A DNA stretch of 64,000 bases from Wansuia hejianensis (GTDB taxonomy: Bacteria > Bacillota > Clostridia > Lachnospirales > Lachnospiraceae), in the NCBI RefSeq assembly GCF_014337215.1, contig NZ_CP060635.1, positions 1,935,501-1,999,500 of the forward strand, written 5' to 3'. Below the pieces are notes generated by a model. It did no database searches. It was not told where the DNA came from and saw only the letters and a program-made list of their open reading frames with translations. Both the position numbers and the translations under genes were made by a program. Of this stretch, positions 26,283-33,168 are shown piece by piece; the stretch's first letter is position 1, and each line of letters begins with the position of its first letter.

Positions 26283-27218
26283 TTAACGGTTCCTCACTCC
26301 CAGTTTCAGTTCCTCTCTCAGATAGCGGATGCTTTCCTCACAGGCAGCCATCTCTCGTTTTCTGGCCTCTTCGATGGGCTCGTCCATACTCTTGAATGCG
26401 ATTTCATTCTCAAGAATGATCTTATCCATCGATGATTTTTCCCTGATCTGCCGCACCATCAGCGGGCAATCCATGGAGCCCTGTCCATGAGGCGCGCCGA
26501 TATCATGCACACCCAGAGGATCTACCACGATCACGTCATCGCTGAAATGACAGCAAAAGGCTCTGGGGAGCATCTTTTCCATCGCGTAATGAGGGTTCTC
26601 AATCACCTGCAGGGGATTCATCGTATCCACGCAGGTGCCAATCAGCGGGTGATTCAATTTGTCTACAATCCACAAGATCTCATCAGCAAAGGTATCCGTA
26701 TGATTTTCAATGGCCACCTGCATACCATACTCCTCTATTAACGGAAGAGCTTCCCGGAATTCCTCATAACGAGCTGCCATCTGTGTCATAACCCTGGGAT
26801 GGAAACAGGAGCCATACAGTTCTCTGGGGCGCAGGATATCCAGGCTGAATTTCACCAGCTCCGCATCCAGCCAGTGGCCAATCTGCAGGGCTTCCTTCAC
26901 GTTACAATTCACACGGGAATCGCTACCCGCCTGGAAGGATGCATTGAACTCCAGAAACAGGCCGTGATCCCTGGCTGCCTTCGCCACCTTCTTCAGATTT
27001 TCCTCCCCGAAAGGATCCGTTTCCGCAGTCGTCAGCAGGTCTACCTTTGTGATCTGAAGCCCGTCCAGTTCCCATTTTTCGGCCCGGTCCATCAGCTCAT
27101 ACAGGGACATAACCTGATCGAAGTAATAATCCTTTCCAAATCCCCAGCTTTCACCGAACCCAAAGAAATGTAACGTATAAGTGTGCATCCCCAATCTTAA
27201 TGCTCTTTCTTTTGCCAA
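26283..27218 (-). CDS. Sugar-phosphate isomerase/epimerase-like TIM-barrel protein
   Basis: 311 residues of the xylose-isomerase-like TIM-barrel (AP endonuclease 2) family. Metal-binding-type residues occur in VAIENHTDTF (about residue 169), GTCVDTMNPL (about 195) and CCHFSDD (about 222), with a late Glu in IILENEIAF. The start is a TTG at 27218 with AAGGAGGAGAAGAAC directly upstream; the first ATG is ten codons later and has no such site. Substrate unknown. It lies between the pyrophosphatase and the second MttB gene in the same direction. Confidence 0.82.
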   Translation of the reverse strand: MAKERALRLGMHTYTLHFFGFGESWGFGKDYYFDQVMSLYELMDRAEKWELDGLQITKVDLLTTAETDPFGEENLKKVAKAARDHGLFLEFNASFQAGSDSRVNCNVKEALQIGHWLDAELVKFSLDILRPRELYGSCFHPRVMTQMAARYEEFREALPLIEEYGMQVAIENHTDTFADEILWIVDKLNHPLIGTCVDTMNPLQVIENPHYAMEKMLPRAFCCHFSDDVIVVDPLGVHDIGAPHGQGSMDCPLMVRQIREKSSMDKIILENEIAFKSMDEPIEEARKREMAACEESIRYLREELKLGVRNR

Positions 27219-27264
27219 GTTCTTCTCCTCCTTATTTCGTATTGGTGATCATTTGTTTGTCTGT

Positions 27265-29247
27265 TTATAGCAGGCTGCCTGCCGCCAGGAACAGCGGTGC
27301 GAACACCAGCGATACAATCGTCATCAGCTTGATCAGAATATTGATAGAAGGGCCTGAAGTATCTTTGAATGGATCTCCTACCGTATCTCCCACCACCGCC
27401 GCCTTGTGCGATTCACTTCCCTTGCCGCCGTACATGCCGCCCTCGATGTATTTCTTAGCATTATCCCATGCGCCGCCTGCATTAGACATGAAAATAGCCA
27501 GAAGGACTCCGGATACTATAGTCCCAGCCAGCATACCGCCCAATGCTACGGTTCCCAGGAGGAGGCCAACAGCCAGCGGCATGGCTACAGCTATGATTCC
27601 CGGAATAATCATCTCATGAAGCGCTGCCGTAGTGGAGATTCCTACACATGCGCGGTAATCCGGCTTTTCCTCACCTTTCAGGATTCCGGGCCTGTCACGG
27701 AACTGGCGGCGAACCTCTCCGATCATCTTATAAGCAGCCTTAGATACTGATTCCATGGTAATCGCTGAAAACAAGAAGGGGAGCATTCCGCCTATGAATA
27801 CACCGATAATACAGCGGAAGTCCAGAATATTAATTGTGTCGATGTTGACCACCTGCGCATAGGAAACCAGCAGCGCCAGAGCAGTCAGCGCAGCAGAACC
27901 GATGGCAAAGCCTTTTCCGATTGCCGCAGTCGTATTTCCCACAGAATCCAGCTTGTCTGTAATGCCGCGCACCTTTGCATCCAGCCCGGACATCTCTGCA
28001 ATTCCCCCTGCATTGTCTGCGATGGGCCCATAGGCGTCTACCGCGATCGTGCTCCCTGCCGTTGCCAGCATTCCGACGGCCGACAGAGCGATCCCGAACA
28101 ACCCTGCGCTTAAGTATGACAGAAGGATTCCCACCGCGATACAGACAATCGGCACCACCGTTGATTTCATACCCACCGCAATACCTGCTATGATATTCGT
28201 CGCCGATCCCGTCTCTGATTCCTGGGCGATGTGCTGTACCGACGCGTATTTTTCTGATGTATAAAACTCAGTCACCGTGCCGATTACAAATCCTACTACC
28301 AGGCCGACTACGATAGCCACCGCCGGCATCACACTGTTAAAAAACGCAAGACTTAAAGGAAAGGACAGGGCTACCACTACCAGGTAAGCAATATTGCTGC
28401 CCAGATTGAGAGACCTCTGTGGGCTGCCTTTCTCCGAGCCACGCACAAAAACGGCTCCGACCACGGAAGCTACAATGCCAAATGCCGCAATGATCAGCGG
28501 GAACATGGCACCGGAAATCCCATAGGCAACCACGCCCAGGGTAATTGCCGAAACCAGCGCACCCACATAGGATTCAAACAGATCCGCACCCATGCCGGCC
28601 ACATCTCCCACGTTATCGCCCACATTATCTGCGATAACCGCCGGATTCCGGGGATCATCCTCCGGAATATTGTTTTCTACTTTTCCCACCAGGTCTGCGC
28701 CTACATCTGCAGCCTTCGTATAAATACCGCCTCCGACACGGGCGAAAAGCGCTATCGTGGAGGCCCCCAGGCTATATCCGGTCAGCACCCTGACATCCTT
28801 AGTCAGCAGATAGATCAGGCTTACTCCCAGCAATCCAAAACCCACAACACAGAAGCCCATAACCGCGCCGCCGCGATAGGCCGTGACCAGCGCTTTTGCC
28901 ATTCCCGACTCCCTGGCAGCATTGGCGGTCCGCACATTCGCGCGGGTCGCCATCCACATTCCTATATAACCGGCCAGCGTAGAGAACAACGCCCCCAGCA
29001 GGAAGCAGCCCGCAGTCAGCCAGCTCTGCAGCCCCAGGCCGATGACTATGAACATCACAGCCACAAATACAATCAATACACGATATTCAGCCCGCAAGAA
29101 AGCCGACGCCCCTTCCTGAATGGCCTGTGAGACCTCTCTCATCCGTTCAGTCCCTGTGCCCGCCTTTTTCACTTTCACAGCGAACACCCCGGCCACAATC
29201 AGGCCAATCACGCCTGCCGCCGGAACTAAGTAATATAAATTTTCCAT
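27265..29247 (-). CDS. hppA: Membrane-bound K+-stimulated pyrophosphatase (H+ or Na+ pump)
   Basis: 660 residues, about 15-16 membrane helices, start at 29247 with AGGAGGCATTGTG. Substrate-site motifs are complete: DVGADLVGKVE (about residue 190), the DNVGDNVGD Asp pair, DAYGPIADNAGG and the C-terminal GDTVGDPFKDTSGP. The GNTTAAIGKG motif has Ala where K+-independent enzymes have Lys, which marks the K+-dependent class. It uses pyrophosphate hydrolysis to pump ions across the membrane. The neighbouring LuxE-LuxC cassette and AMP-forming ligase would release pyrophosphate, giving a possible functional link. It follows the 4-hydroxybutyryl-CoA dehydratase gene by about 100 bases with no clear terminator. 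Confidence 0.96.
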   Translation of the reverse strand: MENLYYLVPAAGVIGLIVAGVFAVKVKKAGTGTERMREVSQAIQEGASAFLRAEYRVLIVFVAVMFIVIGLGLQSWLTAGCFLLGALFSTLAGYIGMWMATRANVRTANAARESGMAKALVTAYRGGAVMGFCVVGFGLLGVSLIYLLTKDVRVLTGYSLGASTIALFARVGGGIYTKAADVGADLVGKVENNIPEDDPRNPAVIADNVGDNVGDVAGMGADLFESYVGALVSAITLGVVAYGISGAMFPLIIAAFGIVASVVGAVFVRGSEKGSPQRSLNLGSNIAYLVVVALSFPLSLAFFNSVMPAVAIVVGLVVGFVIGTVTEFYTSEKYASVQHIAQESETGSATNIIAGIAVGMKSTVVPIVCIAVGILLSYLSAGLFGIALSAVGMLATAGSTIAVDAYGPIADNAGGIAEMSGLDAKVRGITDKLDSVGNTTAAIGKGFAIGSAALTALALLVSYAQVVNIDTINILDFRCIIGVFIGGMLPFLFSAITMESVSKAAYKMIGEVRRQFRDRPGILKGEEKPDYRACVGISTTAALHEMIIPGIIAVAMPLAVGLLLGTVALGGMLAGTIVSGVLLAIFMSNAGGAWDNAKKYIEGGMYGGKGSESHKAAVVGDTVGDPFKDTSGPSINILIKLMTIVSLVFAPLFLAAGSLL

Positions 29248-29350
29248 CACAATGCCTCCTAATACTTTTTGGTACACCCCCATTATCCTGTAAAACACTC
29301 TATGCACATTGTGATTCTGACTTCTTTTTTAATTTATACTACCGTATGTA

Positions 29351-30802
29351 TTACTCCTCAACATGTGCGATCGCTTTCGCCAACGCTTTTTTCATGGCCA
29401 GATTGCCCTGGCGGGAAATCATAATTCTCTGTGCCTGGGGAGAGCCCGCTCCATGCATGGATTCCGTACGGTAACCGACCGCGGCCGTTCCCAGGGTCAG
29501 ATTCTCGATGAGGCGCATGATCTTCAGGCGGTTTTCCGTGGACACATCCGCCCTGCCCTTAAAATATTTTTCAATGACCGGCCCCATCTTCGGATCACGG
29601 AAATCCTTCTCCGCCGGAGCGGTTACCATCAGGCCGCCAGCAATATCCTCTGCCAGCCGCGCGATCTCATAGGGGAATCTGGTAATATTCTGCTTGCACA
29701 CATTGGCCAGCAGCAGGTCAATGATATAGTTGCCGGACGCCGTCTTCGTTCCTTCTGTCGAGCAGGCGATTCCACAGCAATATAAAGTCTCGTTCAGATG
29801 CTGCATCTCAATAATTTTATCTTTGATGTGGGACGCCTTCGGGCATCCGTTGTAATCCGCCGCAACTGCCGCCGCGCCGATCAGCACGTCACCGACCCCT
29901 ACCTTGCATCCGCCGTAGGACTGCCTGTGATATCCGGCGAACCGCTCTACCATCACGCCCGCGTACTCATATTCGCCGTTCAGGAAAATCCGGTCATTGG
30001 GCACAAATACATCATCAAATACAGTCAGCGCTTCCACGCCGCCAAATTCAGGATTGCCCACATCCAGGCTTCCCTCTTCCAGCTTCCTTGTATCGCAGGA
30101 CTGACGTCCGATGATCATGAAGATTCCCTCGGTATCCACCGGAACGGCAAAAGATACGGCGTAATCCTTATCGTCCTCCCCCATGGCGATGGTCGGCATG
30201 ACAATGACTTCATGGGAGTTGATGATACCTGTCTGATGTGCCTTCGCTCCGCGCACTACGATACCGTCTTCTCTTCTCTCTACAACCCTCAGGAACAGAT
30301 CCGGATCTTCCTGGGCATGGGGAGCCCTGGAACGGTCACCCTTGGGGTCTGTCATAGCTCCGTCAACCGTCAGGTCATTCTCCTGGGCATATTTCAGAAA
30401 TTTCACAAAATTTTCATGGTATTTGGTGCCATGGGACTGGTCACACTCATAGGTCGTACTGTATACGGCATTAAAAGCATCCATGCCCACACATCTCTGG
30501 AAACAGGCCGCTGTCTTCTGGCCGCAAAGCCTCTGCATCTTTACTTTATTCTTCAGATCTTCCGTGCTCATATGTATATGTGTAAACCGGTTGACCTTCC
30601 CTCCGGTAAACGGCGACGTGGCCGTCATCAGGTTCTCATACTCCGGCATCTGCGCCAGGTCATACGTCATCCTCACCGAGTTCAGGGACGGCCGTAAAAT
30701 CGGATGATCCACCGGATTCTCCACCTTCTCACCAAACATATACACCTGCATGTTCATTTTACGAATACTTTCCACATACTCTTTCCCTGTCATCAACGCC
30801 AT
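29351..30802 (-). CDS. abfD: 4-Hydroxybutyryl-CoA dehydratase/vinylacetyl-CoA isomerase
   Basis: 483 residues from the ATG at 30802 (GAGGGAG upstream). FAD and [4Fe-4S] enzyme that dehydrates 4-hydroxybutyryl-CoA to crotonyl-CoA by a radical route. The cluster ligands known from the Clostridium aminobutyricum enzyme (Cys99, Cys103, His292, Cys299) are all visible: Cys100 and Cys104 in ACFQRCVGMD, His292 and Cys299 in FAGYHRQSYGGCKVGVGD. Long stretches such as VDGAMTDPKGDR and ESMHGAGSPQAQRIMI match the family closely. No 4-hydroxybutyrate CoA-transferase or dehydrogenase is adjacent, which is unusual. Its promoter is sigma-54 type. Confidence 0.95.
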   Translation of the reverse strand: MALMTGKEYVESIRKMNMQVYMFGEKVENPVDHPILRPSLNSVRMTYDLAQMPEYENLMTATSPFTGGKVNRFTHIHMSTEDLKNKVKMQRLCGQKTAACFQRCVGMDAFNAVYSTTYECDQSHGTKYHENFVKFLKYAQENDLTVDGAMTDPKGDRSRAPHAQEDPDLFLRVVERREDGIVVRGAKAHQTGIINSHEVIVMPTIAMGEDDKDYAVSFAVPVDTEGIFMIIGRQSCDTRKLEEGSLDVGNPEFGGVEALTVFDDVFVPNDRIFLNGEYEYAGVMVERFAGYHRQSYGGCKVGVGDVLIGAAAVAADYNGCPKASHIKDKIIEMQHLNETLYCCGIACSTEGTKTASGNYIIDLLLANVCKQNITRFPYEIARLAEDIAGGLMVTAPAEKDFRDPKMGPVIEKYFKGRADVSTENRLKIMRLIENLTLGTAAVGYRTESMHGAGSPQAQRIMISRQGNLAMKKALAKAIAHVEE

Positions 30803-30875
30803 ATTACGCACTCCCTCGTATTATATAGTAGTATTTTTTTATAGTCCTTCTCCAAAGACTGTATCCTATTATATC

Positions 30876-30891
30876 AGCAATTCTCATGCCA
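30876..30891 (-). promoter_or_regulatory. Sigma-54 promoter of the 4-hydroxybutyryl-CoA dehydratase gene
   Basis: On the minus strand the bases are TGGCATGAGAATTGCT, matching TGGCAYRNNNNTTGCW at every defined position. The start point would be near 30864, about 60 bases before the ATG. Confidence 0.88.
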
Positions 30892-30999
30892 GTTTTTTTC
30901 CTCATTTCCCCGTTTCCTATTTTCCTATAAATTTTCATATATTTCACTTTTTTACCTCTCACTTGCATCTTTTCACCGTTTTATCACAATCATTTCTTT

Positions 31000-31017
31000 T
31001 GTACCATTTATGGAACA
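31000..31017. promoter_or_regulatory. Palindromic activator site between two divergent sigma-54 promoters
   Basis: TGTACCATTTATGGAACA has arms TGTnCCAT/ATGGnACA and sits about 110 bases from each of the flanking sigma-54 promoters, the right distance for an enhancer serving both. A weaker inverted pair, TTGTC...GACAA, lies at 31029-31054. These explain much of the gene-free, AT-rich 30803-31202 interval. Confidence 0.5.
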
Positions 31018-31126
31018 TATTTTATTTTTTGTCTCATTACTGATACAATGACAATGCAAATTTTCCCATATTTTAGAGATTCTTTGATTTAGGCTCTTAA
31101 AAATTGTTTATTTTCATCGTTTATAC

Positions 31127-31142
31127 TGGCATGTTATTTGCT
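31127..31142 (+). promoter_or_regulatory. Sigma-54 promoter of the LuxE-LuxC cassette
   Basis: TGGCATGTTATTTGCT matches TGGCAYRNNNNTTGCW at every defined position. Predicted start near 31154, about 50 bases before the first gene. Confidence 0.88.
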
Positions 31143-31202
31143 ACTATAATAGATGTGAAAAAAATATTACATGCAACTTTTAAGGTATAATCCGGAGAAA
31201 AA

Positions 31203-31490
31203 ATGAATATAGAAGAAAAAATCAGGAAAATTATAGAGAAAAAAGTTCAGCCCTCCCTTCTGGAGCATGAGGGCAACATTCAGCTGGTATCTTATGAAGA
31301 TGGAATATGCAAAGTACGGCTTCTGGGAAAATGCTCAAATTGTCCTTCTGCCATGCAAACCCTGGAGGAGCTCATAGAGCCTCCCCTGAAGGAGGAACTG
31401 CCGGAGATCCGGAAGGTTATTCTGATTCAGGAGACAAACCCGGAGCTCCTGTCTTTTGCAAAAAAAATTCTGAGGCACGAGTTTCCATGA
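31203..31490 (+). CDS. NifU C-terminal-domain-like Fe-S protein
   Basis: 95 residues matching the NifU C-terminal scaffold domain: VRLLGKCSNCPSAMQTLEELIEPPLKEELPE-type sequence with the CxxC pair Cys44/Cys47. Such domains assemble or carry a [4Fe-4S] cluster. TCCGGAGAAAAA precedes the ATG. Its stop overlaps the next start (ATGA). The product of the next gene begins with a five-Cys domain, so this small protein may load a cluster onto it. Confidence 0.85.
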   Translation: MNIEEKIRKIIEKKVQPSLLEHEGNIQLVSYEDGICKVRLLGKCSNCPSAMQTLEELIEPPLKEELPEIRKVILIQETNPELLSFAKKILRHEFP

Positions 31491-32215
31491 TCTCTGTCGG
31501 AATAAAGTATTGCGGCGGCTGTAATCCAAGATACGACCGGAGCCGCATGGTAACGGAGCTGATTAAAGAATTTCCCGGGATTTCATTTATTTATGACACC
31601 TCCGTCTACTGCCCGCTCTGGATCACCGTCAATGGCTGCCCGGTTGCGTGCGGAGCAGACACTGAACTGCCTGCCAAAGAGGTGGTCCGTCTGACACAGC
31701 CGAAGGACTTCTTCCAGCTGCGTACCAGGCTTCAGGCGCTTTGCACAGATGCTTCCTCCTCCAGAATACAGCACTGTTCGGTCGGAGACACTGCTACATT
31801 ACAGAAAACTTTTACGTTTTCAGATACGGCAGCATTCTCCAGGTTAACAGGGGATACCAACGAAATACATATTCCCTCGGCGGTGGCTTCCCAGGGGCTT
31901 TTCCACCGTCCTATCGTGCAGGGGATTCTGGTCAGCAGCCTCCTGTCCGCTCTCATGGGCGCCCGCCTGCCCGGCAGCGGAACCATTCTTCTGGAAGAGC
32001 ATGTGGAGTATCTGCGTCCGGTTTTTCCGGGAGATACAGTGACCGCTGAGATTTGCTTCCGGGAATATACAGAGCATAAAAACTTTTACACGGGTACTTT
32101 TACCGGAACCTGCACCCTTGAGGGTGGTTCGCTGGCCGTGTCTGCCACCTACCGCCAGATGATGTCCAAGCATTTTTTTACCGTCCGGCCAAATCCTCCG
32201 CAGCAGGAGATGTGA
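31487..32215 (+). CDS. Fusion of a Cys-rich domain and a MaoC-like enoyl-CoA hydratase
   Basis: 242 residues. The start at 31487 overlaps the previous stop; longer readings run through the previous gene and are shadows. Residues 1-60 hold CGGCNPRYDR (Cys9, Cys12), then Cys42, Cys51 and Cys55 in YCPLWITVNGCPVACG, a likely metal or Fe-S site of unknown role. From about residue 100 the hotdog-fold (R)-specific enoyl-CoA hydratase domain follows, with LTGDTNEIH (catalytic Asp123/His128), GLFHRPIVQGILVSSLLS and LRPVFPGDTVTAEI. It would hydrate trans-2-enoyl thioesters to (R)-3-hydroxyacyl thioesters. The N-terminal addition is what is unusual. Confidence 0.82.
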   Translation: MISVGIKYCGGCNPRYDRSRMVTELIKEFPGISFIYDTSVYCPLWITVNGCPVACGADTELPAKEVVRLTQPKDFFQLRTRLQALCTDASSSRIQHCSVGDTATLQKTFTFSDTAAFSRLTGDTNEIHIPSAVASQGLFHRPIVQGILVSSLLSALMGARLPGSGTILLEEHVEYLRPVFPGDTVTAEICFREYTEHKNFYTGTFTGTCTLEGGSLAVSATYRQMMSKHFFTVRPNPPQQEM

Positions 32216-32252
32216 CGCCAGACGGCCATTCTATTATACGAGGTAAACTTAT

Positions 32253-32495
32253 ATGACAAACGCACAAAAATATGATCGCATCTTTATACTAAATCTGAAA
32301 GTGACAAAGGAAGATTTACCGGGCCTGAAGTACCATGGAATCAAACAGTGGGATTCCATGCGGCACATTGACCTGGTGACAGACCTGGAAGAAACCTTTA
32401 TGATCCAGCTGGATACCGTGGACATGCTCGATCTGTCGTCCTATGAGAAGGGAAAAGAAATTCTGGCCAAATACGGAGTAGACGTTACCGAATGA
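32253..32495 (+). CDS. Acyl carrier protein-like protein
   Basis: 80 acidic residues with the four-helix acyl carrier pattern. The phosphopantetheine serine is Ser35 in KQWDSMRHIDLV, with DSM in place of the usual DSL, followed by the conserved helix LVTDLEETFMIQL. GAGGTAAACTT precedes the ATG. It is too far from fatty-acid synthesis genes to be the housekeeping ACP and probably serves the ligase and reductase in this cassette. Confidence 0.85.
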   Translation: MTNAQKYDRIFILNLKVTKEDLPGLKYHGIKQWDSMRHIDLVTDLEETFMIQLDTVDMLDLSSYEKGKEILAKYGVDVTE

Positions 32496-32523
32496 ATCCG
32501 CAGAGAAGGGGATATAAACGCGT

Positions 32524-33168
32524 ATGATCACTGCGCTTACTTCTAATACCACAACCAGTGTCTGCTATCTGCTGGATGAGCACAGCCATGTACTCCTGAT
32601 TGATCCCAATGATTTCCGGCAGATTCAGGATACCCTTTTATCCTTTGGCGGCAGGCCGGAGCTGATTCTGCTGACCCATGAACATTTTGACCACATTACA
32701 GCGCTGGAAGAGGTCCGGGAGAGCTGGCAAATCCCAGTCATCGCCTCCCGCTGCTGCAGCGGCGCTCTGACGGAGGAATCGGAAAATCTGTCGAATATCT
32801 ACGATCTGTTCGTCTATTTTCGCACAGGCTTCCTGTCGGAAGTACGCCATGAAGCATTTCGCTGCCGGCCGGCTGATATCGTATTTGACGAAACCTATTC
32901 CTTCCGCTGGCAGGATCACCTTTTTGAACTATACCGCTGTCCGGGCCATTCTCCCGGAAGCTGCGTCATTCTGATGGATCAGGAGGTACTCTTTTCCGGA
33001 GACTATCTGATCCCTGGAGAAAAGCCCAATCTGTCCCTGCGCACCAGCTGTACCTCTGATTACGAAGCCGTCACCCGTCCATGGCTCAGCCGTCTTCCGG
33101 ACGGACTGCATATTTATCCGGGCCATGGCTCTCCATATACACTGACAAAGGAAAGGAATTCCCTATGA
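32524..33168 (+). CDS. Metallo-beta-lactamase-fold hydrolase
   Basis: 214 residues with the complete glyoxalase II-like metal set: HEHFDH (about residue 58), His in CPGHSPGSC (about 142), Asp in FSGDYL (about 160) and a final His in YPGHGSPY (about 202). This subgroup usually cleaves thioesters or lactones. In a cassette with a carrier protein, an acyl-thioesterase or editing role is likely. Its stop overlaps the start of the LuxE-LuxC gene (ATGA). Confidence 0.85.
   Translation: MITALTSNTTTSVCYLLDEHSHVLLIDPNDFRQIQDTLLSFGGRPELILLTHEHFDHITALEEVRESWQIPVIASRCCSGALTEESENLSNIYDLFVYFRTGFLSEVRHEAFRCRPADIVFDETYSFRWQDHLFELYRCPGHSPGSCVILMDQEVLFSGDYLIPGEKPNLSLRTSCTSDYEAVTRPWLSRLPDGLHIYPGHGSPYTLTKERNSL

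Noticed and set aside
29798..30697. 299-codon open frame on the plus strand
   Set aside because: Antisense to the well-supported 4-hydroxybutyryl-CoA dehydratase gene; no start signal.
31307..32215. Longer 302-codon reading of the Cys-rich/MaoC gene
   Set aside because: The first 60 codons overlap the NifU-like gene in another frame; the ATG at 31487 overlapping that gene's stop is the natural start.
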